Below, in pieces: positions 51,052-60,663 of a stretch of 64,000 nt of DNA (the first letter of the stretch is position 1; each line of letters starts with the position of its first letter). Under the pieces are notes generated by a model, which saw only the letters and a list, made by a program, of their open reading frames with translations, had not been told where the DNA came from and made no database searches. A program made the position numbers and the translations under genes. The stretch is from Nostocales cyanobacterium HT-58-2 (GTDB lineage: Bacteria > Cyanobacteriota > Cyanobacteriia > Cyanobacteriales > Nostocaceae): positions 2,207,001-2,271,000 of the forward strand of contig CP019636.1 in the NCBI GenBank assembly GCA_002163975.1, in the 5' to 3' direction.

Positions 51052-52161
51052 ATGACACAGGTTTTGCTCCAACAGTTGAGTAACAGTGATATTAACTGGA
51101 TGATAGCTAATGGGCGTCAACAGCAAATTGCCCCAGGTACCGTATTGATCCAGCAGCAGAGCAATCTTGACTATTTATACATAATTCTTGAAGGCACTCT
51201 AAGTGCTAGTATCAGAAGAAATCCAGATAGTGCTTTGGCTAGCGTTTTTGCCGCTCTTGAGGATGATCAAGACTTGGAGCAGGAAATTACTCGCTTCGAC
51301 CGTGGTGAGGTGCTTGGTGAAATATCCTTTTTGAATTTCAGTCCCTCAGCGATTACAGTAAAGGCGGAAGAAAATTCAGTTGTTCTGGCTTTACCCAGCG
51401 AAAAACTGCTAGCGATACTTCGGCAAGACGTGGGATTTGCTAACCGATTTTACCGTGCGATCGCAATTTTGCTATTAGACCGCTTTGAACGTCTGGTCAA
51501 AAAGTTTACACATCGCCAAAATTTGCAAATTCCGCCACTGCAAGATGTTCCCCTGCTGTTTGGTGAACTCAGCGACAGCGATGTGGACTGGTTGATACAA
51601 CATAGTCAAGTTGAAGTGATTGCCCCAGACACTGTGTTGATCCAAGCGGGTAGACCACTAGAGTATCTCTATGTGCTATTACGTGGAAGAGTTTCTATGT
51701 TTGCACAAGAAGTGACACAGAACTCTCTGACTCGTGTTTTTACAATTTTGGAAGATTACGACCAAGGCAACTCTTCACCCGCAACCGAGATAGCCTCCTC
51801 CTTGAGTGGTGAAATTATTGGCGAAACTGCTCTGGTCGATGCTCGCTTACCAATGTATACCTTTAAAGCTGCAGAAGATTCTCAAGTGTTGGCGATTAAA
51901 AAGCAACAACTAATGATCAAACTCCAGCAAAACCCAGGTATGGGTGCTCGTTTTTACCGAGTCATAGCTATGCTGCTTTCGGCTAGACTTCAAGGGTTAA
52001 TCAGTCGCCTGGGATACGGTAGAAGCTCATATCGGGTAGGGCAGAGGCTATCCGAAGATTTTGAATACGAAGATGAAATTGATTTGAATGTGATGGACAA
52101 CATTTTTCTAGGCGGTGCCAGATTTGACTGGATGCTCAAACGCTTGAAAGTTCTGTCTTAA
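51052..52161 (+). CDS. Double cyclic-nucleotide-binding-fold protein
   Basis: This 369-residue protein has two CNB-type beta-barrels: residues 20-150 (GTVLIQQQSNLDYLYIILEG, RGEVLGEISFLNFSPSAITV) and 185-325 (DTVLIQAGRPLEYLYVLLRG, GEIIGETALVDARLPMYTFK). The phosphate-binding cassettes keep the GE pair but lack the usual Arg (SPSAITV; LPMYTF), so cAMP binding is doubtful. No DNA-binding domain follows; the tail is acidic. It lies in one orientation with the ParA-like and DUF3365-HAMP genes and, before the IS110 insertion, was probably next to the HlyD gene of set B. Confidence 0.82.
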   Translation: MTQVLLQQLSNSDINWMIANGRQQQIAPGTVLIQQQSNLDYLYIILEGTLSASIRRNPDSALASVFAALEDDQDLEQEITRFDRGEVLGEISFLNFSPSAITVKAEENSVVLALPSEKLLAILRQDVGFANRFYRAIAILLLDRFERLVKKFTHRQNLQIPPLQDVPLLFGELSDSDVDWLIQHSQVEVIAPDTVLIQAGRPLEYLYVLLRGRVSMFAQEVTQNSLTRVFTILEDYDQGNSSPATEIASSLSGEIIGETALVDARLPMYTFKAAEDSQVLAIKKQQLMIKLQQNPGMGARFYRVIAMLLSARLQGLISRLGYGRSSYRVGQRLSEDFEYEDEIDLNVMDNIFLGGARFDWMLKRLKVLS

Positions 52162-52555
52162 CTCAGATATTGCACCTATCCGTGTAACCCCGGCTTTAGT
52201 CAAAAGTAGCGCAATCAAGCGAAGAGCGTTTTTCTTGGCTTTTGTGGGTTAAATAAGGGTTTTAGAGTTAGTCCTGTGTGTCAAATAACCTCAAGTTTTC
52301 TTGGTGCAAGATGTGAGCCTCCGACTAGCGCGGCGACGCACTAGCAAAATATCGAAGAAACACAGCCTCTCGAATGTATTAAAGCTAATAAATATTACAC
52401 TGAAGTAGTACCGTGACAGCAAAAACCGTCTTATCAATGGTGCAGTATTTGCCCGAATGTGAGCCTGGTTCTGGGTGATTTTGGCAGAAATATTGGTGAA
52501 GTAATGACCGTTACTATCCCGTTTGAGAGATTAGATTTATTAGCCTCACTCAGGC
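52162..52555 (+). ncRNA. IS110 non-coding end, possible bridge RNA locus
   Basis: The 394-nt stretch upstream of the IS110-type transposase holds no gene. IS110 elements carry, next to the transposase gene, a structured bridge RNA that pairs with donor and target DNA. The GC-richer part with local pairings (gtgagcctccgactagcgcg, gcgacgcactagc; 52310-52345) and the segment 52380-52555 are the place to look. No fold was computed and the exact element ends are not visible, so the RNA is an inference from family knowledge. Confidence 0.35.
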
Positions 52556-53983
52556 ATGGTACATCCTTACACAAAAACTATGCGCTCGCTGTGGTCAAAA
52601 CCTATGAAGAAGCAGGAACAGCCAATTGCCGCAGAGCAAAGAAATCTACCTGTAATTAACCCGAATGCGGCAGGTATTGATATTGGTGCTGATAGACATT
52701 GGGTGAGTGTTCCTGTTGACAGGGATAGCGAGAATGTGCATAGTTTTGCTTGCTTTACAGCAGAGCTATATGCAATGGCTGATTGGTTAAAACAGTGTGG
52801 GATTGAAACGGTGGCAATGGAATCAACAGGGGTCTATTGGATACCTGTGTTTCAAGTGTTAGAAAGCCGTGGTTTCGAGGTCAAGTTGGTAAATGCTCAC
52901 TACGTCAAAACTGTACCTGGTCGGAAAACGGATGTTTTAGATTGCCAATGGCTGCAAAAGTTACATAGTTATGGTTTGTTATCCGGTTCATTCCGTCCAG
53001 ATGACCAAATCTGTGTCCTGCGTAGTTACATTCGACAACGAGATAACTTAATCAAGAGTGCTTGTGTTCACGTACAACGAATGCAAAAAGCCTTGACCGA
53101 GATGAATCTACAACTGCACAGAGTGATTAGTGACATTACAGGTACTACAGGCTTGAGCATTATCAAAGCCATTGTCAGGGGCGAACGTAACCCACTTACC
53201 CTCGCCGCACTTAAGGATGGGCGTATCAAAGCCTCTTGTGAAGAGATTGCTGCCGCTTTGACGGGCGATTATCGTGATGAGTTGATTTTCATCCTACAAC
53301 AGGAATTGCAACTGTACGAGTTTTACCAGACACAGATTCTCGCCGTCGATGCCCAAATTGAGCAATGCTTGGCTTCATTTGCTGATAGGGTTGATGTGAC
53401 AAAAAAGCCATTAACCAAACCTAAACGCCGAGGTAAGAAGCAGCCCGGTAATGCGCCTCAATTTGACCTGCGTACTCACTTGTATCGCATTAGTGGCGTT
53501 GATTTTACTCAAATTCAGGGCTTTGGCGCTTTGACCGTATTGATATTGTTGTCCGAGTTGGGATTAGATCCGACTCGTTTCCCAACTGTGAAGCACTTTA
53601 CTTCATGGTTAGGTTTATGCCCTGGTAGCCGTGTGACTGGTGGTAAAGTCAAAAGCTCTCAAACTCGCTCTGTTGTTAGTCGTGCTGCCAACGCTTTCCG
53701 GATGGCGGCTCAAACTCTTTGCCGTAGTAACTCGGCTTTAGGTGCTTATTACCGTCGTATGCAAGCCAAAATCGGCGCTCCCAAAGCTATTACTGCTGCT
53801 GCTCACAAGCTAGCACGTATTTTTTATCGCCTTTGGACTTCTGGTGATAAATTTATTGACCCTGGTGTTGATGCTTATGAGCAACAGTATCGAGAGCGGG
53901 TAGTTAATAACCTCAAGAAAAAAGCTTTGACTTTTGGTTTAGAACTCATCCCCATTTCTGACTCAACGCAATGTGTTTCTTGA
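52556..53983 (+). CDS. IS110-family transposase
   Basis: This 475-residue recombinase has a RuvC-like DEDD core: GIDIGADRHWVSVPVDRD (first Asp), VAMESTGVYWIPVFQ (Glu) and KTDVLDCQWLQKL (Asp pair). Its C-terminal Tnp20-type domain carries ISGVDFTQIQGFGALTVL and WLGLCPGSRVTGGKVKSSQT. Where many family members have a Ser before GGK, this has Thr. Starts at 52556 or 52604 (MKKQEQPIAAEQRN) are both possible. The element separates the signalling genes from the HlyD gene of export set B, so it may weaken co-transcription. Confidence 0.92.
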   Translation: MVHPYTKTMRSLWSKPMKKQEQPIAAEQRNLPVINPNAAGIDIGADRHWVSVPVDRDSENVHSFACFTAELYAMADWLKQCGIETVAMESTGVYWIPVFQVLESRGFEVKLVNAHYVKTVPGRKTDVLDCQWLQKLHSYGLLSGSFRPDDQICVLRSYIRQRDNLIKSACVHVQRMQKALTEMNLQLHRVISDITGTTGLSIIKAIVRGERNPLTLAALKDGRIKASCEEIAAALTGDYRDELIFILQQELQLYEFYQTQILAVDAQIEQCLASFADRVDVTKKPLTKPKRRGKKQPGNAPQFDLRTHLYRISGVDFTQIQGFGALTVLILLSELGLDPTRFPTVKHFTSWLGLCPGSRVTGGKVKSSQTRSVVSRAANAFRMAAQTLCRSNSALGAYYRRMQAKIGAPKAITAAAHKLARIFYRLWTSGDKFIDPGVDAYEQQYRERVVNNLKKKALTFGLELIPISDSTQCVS

Positions 53984-54021
53984 GAGTTAAACAAATCAAA
54001 TTTAAAATTCAAAAAAACAGT

Positions 54022-55467
54022 ATGCAAAGTAAAGAAAATAAACTTTTTCGTCAAGAAGCTTTAGAACGCTTATCTTCGCCAGAACGGCTAGATCAGTTGA
54101 TGCAGGTAGTTAACCGTAGAGCATGGTTACCCCTGACTACAATTGGCTCTTTAGTCGTCGTTGCTGTAATTTGGAGTATATTCGGACGGATTCCGCTCAC
54201 TGTCAACGGTCAGGGCGTACTGATCAGACCCCGCAATGTGGTGCCATTTCAAGTTGCTAGTGAAGGTCAAATTGTCACACTCAATCTTAAGTCAGGGGAT
54301 AGAATTAAGTCAGGGGATGTTCTCGGTACAATCGACCAACCCCAACTGAGGCAGCAGCTACAGCAAGAGCAGTCAAAACTAGCCGAACTGCTCAATCAGA
54401 ACAGAGAAACCGATGAACTTCAAAGGCGGGGAATTGCTCTCAAACGAGAGAACTTAGTGAAGCAGCGAACTGTCCTCCAGCAAAACCTGACTACTGCTGA
54501 AAAGTTTGGACCAGTTGTGCTGGAAAAAAGTATTAAGTCCCTAGCACAACGGCGTGCAAGCCTCCAGCAAAGTCTACGGCAAAGTAGATCCCTCATCCCG
54601 ACCTTCAAACGACGGCTTGAAGTTCGACGTTATCTTAGGCGAGAGGGAGCCATTACAGATGATGTGTTGTTGCAATCTCAACAAGAATATACAGAAAATC
54701 TAACCAAGGTGTCAGATTTGGAAGCGCAACTCAAGGAACTTGATCGCCAACAAACCGAGGCAGAATCCCAGTACGTGAGCAATCGCAACTCCATTAAAGA
54801 TATTAATGCCCAAATCCAAAACCTTGATGTCCAAGCAGCCCAACTGGAGCAACAAGACCGAGAGCAGTCAATTGAAAAAAATAATAAAATCCAGACAAGT
54901 AAACGTCAGATTTCCCAACTGGAATTAGAACTAGCGACAAAAAGCAAAATTGTCAGCAAATATAATGGTCGCGTCCTAGAAGTTGCCATAGTCCCTGGTC
55001 AAACAGTCAGTGCAGGCACTCGCATTGCTTCGATTGAAACCGAAGACCGCAACTCTCAACTCATCAGTGTCATCTACCTCGCCGACAAAGACGGTAAACA
55101 AATTAAGCCGGGAATGCCTGTACAAGTCACTCCTAGTATGGTTAAGCGCGAACGTTTCGGCGGTGTTATGGGCAAAGTCACCGAGGTTCGCCCCTTCCCA
55201 GTAACGAACCAAGATATGACCGCAATCATCGGTAACGAAAACCTGGCGAGCAGTATAACACAAAGTTTGGGTGGGGCACCGATGCAAATCTTTGCCTCTC
55301 TGGAACAAGACCCAAAAACTGTTAGTGGCTACAAATGGTCTTCCTCCAATGGACCACCACTACAAATTTCTTCCGGGACTACTGCCCAAGTCCGGGTACA
55401 AGTCGGGCAACAAGCGCCCATTTCCTACGTGATTCCGATCTTCAAGTCTTTAACTGGTATTTACTAA
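54022..55467 (+). CDS. HlyD-family adaptor of NHLP export (set B)
   Basis: The protein is about 481 residues. The frame is open from 53971, inside the IS110 gene, but MQSKENKLFRQEALERLSSP at 54022 aligns with the set A adaptor. One membrane helix (WLPLTTIGSLVVVAVIWSIF), then GQIVTLNLKSGDRIKSGDVL, a long coiled coil (about 100-310) and VSKYNGRVLEVAIVPGQTVS. It pairs with the two ABC proteins that follow after 15 and 12 nt. The coiled coil is about 60 residues longer than that of set A. Confidence 0.9.
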   Translation: MQSKENKLFRQEALERLSSPERLDQLMQVVNRRAWLPLTTIGSLVVVAVIWSIFGRIPLTVNGQGVLIRPRNVVPFQVASEGQIVTLNLKSGDRIKSGDVLGTIDQPQLRQQLQQEQSKLAELLNQNRETDELQRRGIALKRENLVKQRTVLQQNLTTAEKFGPVVLEKSIKSLAQRRASLQQSLRQSRSLIPTFKRRLEVRRYLRREGAITDDVLLQSQQEYTENLTKVSDLEAQLKELDRQQTEAESQYVSNRNSIKDINAQIQNLDVQAAQLEQQDREQSIEKNNKIQTSKRQISQLELELATKSKIVSKYNGRVLEVAIVPGQTVSAGTRIASIETEDRNSQLISVIYLADKDGKQIKPGMPVQVTPSMVKRERFGGVMGKVTEVRPFPVTNQDMTAIIGNENLASSITQSLGGAPMQIFASLEQDPKTVSGYKWSSSNGPPLQISSGTTAQVRVQVGQQAPISYVIPIFKSLTGIY

Positions 55468-55482
55468 AAAGACTATTAAACT

Positions 55483-57699
55483 ATGGCTATTGGCTTCATT
55501 AATCTCAAGTTTTTACAGCAACGCCAACCAAGTTACGTCCGCACTCCTACACTTCTGCAAATGGAGGCGGTGGAATGTGGTGCTGCTGCTCTAGGAATTA
55601 TTTTAGGCTACTTTGGTCGCAACGTACCCTTGCCCGAACTGCGGCGCGAGTGTGGAGTATCACGAGATGGCAGTAAAGCCTCTAACGTGCTCAAAGCAGC
55701 CCGGCTTTATGGCTTGGAGGCAAAAGGTTTCAAAAAGCCCTTGGAAGCTCTTAAAGACTTTCGCCCTCCGTATATTGTCTTTTGGAACTTCAATCACTTT
55801 TTAGTAGTGGAGGGGTTTTCTCAAAACCGCGTTTACCTCAATGACCCAGCCTCAGGTCGCAGGTCGGTTTCTTTGGAGGAGTTCGACCAAGCCTACACTG
55901 GCGTCGTCTTGTTGATGGAACGCGGATCGGAGTTTAAGAAGGGAGGCAAAAAAAAGAGCATTGTCTCGGCTTTAAGCTCCCGTCTACAAAGCTCGCGTGG
56001 AGCAATTATATTCTGTTTGCTAGCAGGACTGCTACTTACTATCCCTCGTTTAGCTGTACCCGCTTTTACTCAAGTCTTTGTAGATGAAATTTTAGTTGAA
56101 AACCGTACTGACTGGCTGCGACCTTTGCTATTAGGTATGCTGTTTGCTGCGGTAAGTCAAGGTCTTCTTGCTCGGATGCGACTTTTTTACCTGCGCAGGC
56201 TGATGGTCAAGTTGTCGGTTTCGATGTCAGGACAGTTTCTTTGGCATACTCTACGCTTACCGATTGGGTTTTATGCGCAGCGCTTTACGGGTGAAATTAG
56301 TAGTCGCAATGAACTCAATGATAAGGTCGCAGATGTGCTATCGGGACAACTTGCCACCACGGTAATCGATACGCTGATGATTGTCTTTTATGCTGCTATT
56401 ATGATTGTCTATGACTGGGTATTAACCAGCATAGCTATTATGTTTGCGGTATTCAACTTCTTTGCTCTGCAATTTTTATCACGCAGTCGTGTTGATGCCA
56501 ACATGAAAGTCGCCCAAGAGAACGGCAAAGTTGCTGGTGTTGCGATCGGCGGTATTCAATCAATGGAAACGGTCAAAGCCAGTGGCTTAGAGTTTGACTT
56601 GTTTTCTAAGTTCACTGGGTACTATGCTAAAATGCTCAACGCCCAGCAGGAATTGGCACTCCCTACCCAAGTTCTATCAACATTACCCAAGTTTTTGACA
56701 GCTTTGGCGACAACCTCTATCTTGGTTATCGGTGGTTTTAGGGTAATGAACGGCAGTCTGAGTATCGGGATGCTGGTTGCCTACCAGACTCTAACAACTG
56801 AATTCTTGAATCCGGTTAACAATCTCGTCAATTTCGGCAGTACAATGCAAGAGTTAGAGGCAGACTTAAACCGACTTGATGACGTTCTGCAAAACCCGAC
56901 TGATTCTGAATCTGACCGCAGCGCCTCTATTCAGAATGTGTCTGTACATACAGTCAGGGAAGACTCATTTCAACTTGTGGGTTATGTTGAGTTGCGTAAC
57001 ATCAGCTTTGGATACAGCCGTTTGGAACCCCCCTTGATTGAAAACTTGAATGTGACTTTGAAGCCTGGGCAACGGGTAGCGTTTGTTGGTGGTAGTGGTT
57101 CTGGTAAGTCCACAGTTGCCAAGCTCGTCACAGGTCTTTACTCACCTTGGGGGGGCGAAATTCTGTTTGATGGCATTCCCCGAAGTCAGGTTCCGCGCTC
57201 AGTGCTAGCTAATTCATTGGCTATGGTTGAGCAGGATATATTTCTGTTTGCTGGGACAGTGCGGGAAAATCTGACGCTTTGGGATTCAACTGTAACAGAA
57301 GAAGATTTGGTGCAGGCTTGTAAAGACGCGGTAATTCACGATCTGATCTTGAATATGCCTGGAGGATATGATGCCCAGATTTTAGAAGGGGGCACGAATA
57401 TGAGTGGAGGACAACGCCAGCGTTTGGAAATTGCCCGTGCTTTGGTTAGAAATCCGGCGGTGTTGGTGTTGGATGAGGCAACTAGTGCGCTAGATGCTGA
57501 AACAGAATTGATTATTGACCGGAACCTGCGACGGCGCGGTTGTTCCTGTATTGTGGTAGCTCACAGACTTAGTACAATTCGGGATTGCGATGAAATTATT
57601 GTTCTAGAGCGAGGCAAAGTGGTGCAAAGAGGTACCCATGACCAGTTACGCCATCTCGGAGGAATGTATGCGCATTTGACAAGTAGTGAAGAGGGTTAG
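55483..57699 (+). CDS. C39-peptidase ABC exporter (NHLP type, set B)
   Basis: This 738-residue paralogue of the protein at 41597 has peptidase Cys C32 (AVECGAAALG), His H105 (FNHFLVVEGF) and Asp D121 (YLNDPASG). The permease spans about 155-440 and the ATPase carries GGSGSGKST, NMSGGQRQRLEIARAL and VLVLDEATSALD. All active residues are in place, so it should process double-glycine leaders. It starts 15 nt after HlyD and ends 12 nt before the second ABC gene. No leader-peptide gene is visible next to set B. Confidence 0.93.
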   Translation: MAIGFINLKFLQQRQPSYVRTPTLLQMEAVECGAAALGIILGYFGRNVPLPELRRECGVSRDGSKASNVLKAARLYGLEAKGFKKPLEALKDFRPPYIVFWNFNHFLVVEGFSQNRVYLNDPASGRRSVSLEEFDQAYTGVVLLMERGSEFKKGGKKKSIVSALSSRLQSSRGAIIFCLLAGLLLTIPRLAVPAFTQVFVDEILVENRTDWLRPLLLGMLFAAVSQGLLARMRLFYLRRLMVKLSVSMSGQFLWHTLRLPIGFYAQRFTGEISSRNELNDKVADVLSGQLATTVIDTLMIVFYAAIMIVYDWVLTSIAIMFAVFNFFALQFLSRSRVDANMKVAQENGKVAGVAIGGIQSMETVKASGLEFDLFSKFTGYYAKMLNAQQELALPTQVLSTLPKFLTALATTSILVIGGFRVMNGSLSIGMLVAYQTLTTEFLNPVNNLVNFGSTMQELEADLNRLDDVLQNPTDSESDRSASIQNVSVHTVREDSFQLVGYVELRNISFGYSRLEPPLIENLNVTLKPGQRVAFVGGSGSGKSTVAKLVTGLYSPWGGEILFDGIPRSQVPRSVLANSLAMVEQDIFLFAGTVRENLTLWDSTVTEEDLVQACKDAVIHDLILNMPGGYDAQILEGGTNMSGGQRQRLEIARALVRNPAVLVLDEATSALDAETELIIDRNLRRRGCSCIVVAHRLSTIRDCDEIIVLERGKVVQRGTHDQLRHLGGMYAHLTSSEEG

Positions 57700-57711
57700 G
57701 GAAGCAAGGTT

Positions 57712-60600
57712 ATGCTGAATATTGAATCGAAACTACGCTGTATTAAAGGTAATGAACCTCTGCTGTTGAATGATCCACAGATGGTTTGGGTGGTTCATTC
57801 TGGCACACTTGCACTGTTTGCAACGTCTGTTGAGGATGGAGAACCAAAAGGCAATCGTCGCTATCTTTTCAGTGTCGGCGCTGGTGAAGCTTTGTTCGGT
57901 ACGGCACTATTATCGCAATGGGGTATTCTGGCGGTGGCAATTGAAGAAACAGAACTGTCGCCAGTGGCGATCGCTGCCTTAGCCGCTGATATTGCTAACA
58001 ATGACGAGTCTGCGATCGCTCTAGTAGAAGCTTGGACCAAACACTTGGGCGATTTCATCGGTAGTAATCCGCTCTTAACTCCTATGAATATGGAGCAAAC
58101 GGGTTCCTCGCACTACTTATCTTTACAAAAGGGACATACCCTAATAGGCTCTCCAGATCAAGTCGTTTGGGTACAACTGAGTGAGGGCTATGTCCGGTGG
58201 ATGGGAATTGAAGATCTCAAGCTAGAGCCAACTTCGCCTCATTTCCCCCTCGCACTTGGCATGTGGGTAGAAGCGGAAGACTTGGTTGAAGTGCATCTCG
58301 TTCCAACAGCCGAGTTGGAAGTCGATCAAATAGCAATTAGCCTAGATTATTTGCATGAATATTTCCTTCACTACTTTAATATACTTTTTGTCAAGAAGAA
58401 AGAGCAGGATTTTCGCCTTTTTCAGGAACGCGAACAGCTCAACCGTCAGGTGACCCAAACGGCGTTGGGGCAGTTAACCACGGTGTTGCACCCCCAAGAA
58501 ACCTCGTTTTTTCAGGAAGGAACACCACTGCTGATTGCGGCTGGGGCTGTTGGTCGCGCTCTAGGAATCACGATTAATCCTCCGGCCCAATCGGAAGACC
58601 TTAGTCGGGTTAGCGACCCGTTGGATGCGATCGCTCGGGCATCTCAATTTCGTACTCGTCGCGTGCTACTAGCAGGAGATTGGTGGCAACAGGAGAATGG
58701 TCCTTTATTGGCATATACCAACTCAGACAAAAGCCCAGTAGCATTGTTGCCACAAAAGGATAATCGTTATGTTTTGTTCGACCCAGTACAGCGCACACGG
58801 ATATTAGTAAATCGGGCAGTAGCACAGACGCTATCGCCAGAAGCTCAAATGTTCTACCGACCGTTGCCACTCCGCGTGCGTAACTCCTTGACACTATTCG
58901 AGTTTGGGACAAGGGGCAATAGAAAAGAGCTTGTGGGTGTAGTTTTGCTGGGGATATTGGGAACACTGCTGGGAATGGTTACGCCCCAAGCAACAGCAAT
59001 GTTGGTAAATGATGCAATTCCTGACAGCAATCGCGTCCAGTTGTTGCAAATTGGGTTAGCGCTGTTTGCCGCCGCGATCGGACAAGCCGCATTTCAAATG
59101 GCTCAAGGAATTCTGACGCTGCGGGTCGAAAACTCTGCTGATGCTGCGCTACAGCCAGCAATTTGGGACCGATTACTGACTCTTAAGCCTGCATTTTTTC
59201 GCAGCTACTCGTCTGGTGACTTGCTAACTCGCTTATTGGCAGTTAGTCAGATTCGTGCCAAGCTCAGTGGTGCCACACAACGCACTCTCTTAAGTGCAGT
59301 GTTTTCCCTGTTGAACTTGGCACTGATGTTTGTCTACAGTTTCCAACTAGCTTTAGTAGGATTTGGTCTAACCTTGATAGCTGTTATTGTTACAGTAACT
59401 TCTAGCATACTAATAATACGCAAAGACCGAAAGCAAGAAGCTGCAGATGGTGAAATTAATGGGCTAACTGTGGAACTGATCAACGGGGTATCAAAACTGC
59501 GGGTAGCGGCTGCAGAAGGGCGGGCGTTTGCAGCTTGGGCGAAAAAGTATAGTCAGCGTACTAAACTTAAGGCAGGCATCAAACGGATAGATGATAGTGT
59601 TTCCGTGTTTAACGAGGCGCTGCCTTTGATAAGTTCCATACTGCTATATTGGTTTGCGATGATGTTTATTCAGATGGCGCAGGCTAAAGGTAGCGGTGGG
59701 CTGAATATGGGTACGTTTTTGGCTTTTAATTCCGCGTTTGGAACTTTTATTGGTGGTGTAACTGACTTGAGCAATACCCTGACTGACGTTTTGGGAATTG
59801 TACCATTGTGGGAGCGGGCAAAGCCGATTGCGCAAGGAATCCCAGAAACTAACCCAAGTAGCGCCGATCCAGGTCGCTTGACCGGCAGAATAATTCTAGA
59901 TCACATCACCTTCCGCTACCGTGAAGATGGACCTTTAATTCTTGATGATGTGACCATTCACGCAGACCCAGGAGAATTTGTCGCGATTGTAGGTCCTTCT
60001 GGCAGTGGGAAATCAACTGTATTTCGATTGTTATTGGGGTTTGAGACGCCCCTAAGCGGCACTGTTTATTATGATGGACAAGACTTGGCTGGGCTAGACG
60101 TTCAAGCTGTACGACGGCAGTTAGGAGTGGTACTGCAAAATGGTCGAATTAACTCCGGCTCAATGTTTGAGAACCTCACCTGCGGGGCGTTGGTGACGAT
60201 GGATGAAGCTTGGGAGGCGGCACGGATGTCAGGTTTTGCTGCTGATATTGAGCAAATGCCAATGGGGATGCACACTGTAATTAGTGAGGGCGGTACGAAT
60301 CTTTCAGGGGGACAAAGGCAGCGGTTATTGATTGCTCGTGCCATCTTGTTAAAACCAAAAATTATCCTGATGGATGAGGCAACTAGTGCTCTCGATAACC
60401 GCACCCAAGCAATTGTGACCGAAAGTCTAGACAAGTTAAATGCTACTCGGATAGTCATTGCCCACCGCCTTAGTACCATTCGCAATGCTGACCGCATCTA
60501 TGTTATTGAAGCAGGTCGCTTGATCGAGGTAGGTTCCTATGCGGAATTGGTTAAACAAGGGGGTTTATTCGCTCGATTAGTAGCACGACAAATAGATTGA
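57712..60600 (+). CDS. NHLP-type export ABC transporter without peptidase (set B)
   Basis: This 962-residue paralogue of the protein at 35002 has the N-terminal NHLP-specific domain (1-395; RCIKGNEPLLLNDPQMVWVV, ALLPQKDNRYVLFDP), permease helices (about 400-690) and an ATPase with GPSGSGKST, NLSGGQRQRLLIARAI and IILMDEATSALD. It probably forms a heteromeric or parallel exporter with the C39-ABC upstream. It is the last gene of the set B operon, followed by a palindrome at 60610-60637. Confidence 0.92.
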   Translation: MLNIESKLRCIKGNEPLLLNDPQMVWVVHSGTLALFATSVEDGEPKGNRRYLFSVGAGEALFGTALLSQWGILAVAIEETELSPVAIAALAADIANNDESAIALVEAWTKHLGDFIGSNPLLTPMNMEQTGSSHYLSLQKGHTLIGSPDQVVWVQLSEGYVRWMGIEDLKLEPTSPHFPLALGMWVEAEDLVEVHLVPTAELEVDQIAISLDYLHEYFLHYFNILFVKKKEQDFRLFQEREQLNRQVTQTALGQLTTVLHPQETSFFQEGTPLLIAAGAVGRALGITINPPAQSEDLSRVSDPLDAIARASQFRTRRVLLAGDWWQQENGPLLAYTNSDKSPVALLPQKDNRYVLFDPVQRTRILVNRAVAQTLSPEAQMFYRPLPLRVRNSLTLFEFGTRGNRKELVGVVLLGILGTLLGMVTPQATAMLVNDAIPDSNRVQLLQIGLALFAAAIGQAAFQMAQGILTLRVENSADAALQPAIWDRLLTLKPAFFRSYSSGDLLTRLLAVSQIRAKLSGATQRTLLSAVFSLLNLALMFVYSFQLALVGFGLTLIAVIVTVTSSILIIRKDRKQEAADGEINGLTVELINGVSKLRVAAAEGRAFAAWAKKYSQRTKLKAGIKRIDDSVSVFNEALPLISSILLYWFAMMFIQMAQAKGSGGLNMGTFLAFNSAFGTFIGGVTDLSNTLTDVLGIVPLWERAKPIAQGIPETNPSSADPGRLTGRIILDHITFRYREDGPLILDDVTIHADPGEFVAIVGPSGSGKSTVFRLLLGFETPLSGTVYYDGQDLAGLDVQAVRRQLGVVLQNGRINSGSMFENLTCGALVTMDEAWEAARMSGFAADIEQMPMGMHTVISEGGTNLSGGQRQRLLIARAILLKPKIILMDEATSALDNRTQAIVTESLDKLNATRIVIAHRLSTIRNADRIYVIEAGRLIEVGSYAELVKQGGLFARLVARQID

Positions 60601-60609
60601 CCAGTTTTC

Positions 60610-60637
60610 GTAGAGACCGTAAATTTAAGGTCTCTAC
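60610..60637. terminator. Palindrome after export set B
   Basis: GTAGAGACC-10nt-GGTCTCTAC forms a perfect 9-bp stem 10 nt after the ABC stop codon. It could terminate the operon, although no long T run follows; the same palindrome type is also a common dispersed repeat (compare 16683-16710). Confidence 0.5.
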
Positions 60638-60663
60638 ATACTAAAAATTCCCACCAATAGCCC

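Noticed and set aside
52459-52659. 66-codon frame before the IS110 transposase
   Set aside because: It overlaps the transposase start in another frame and falls in the non-coding end expected for the element.
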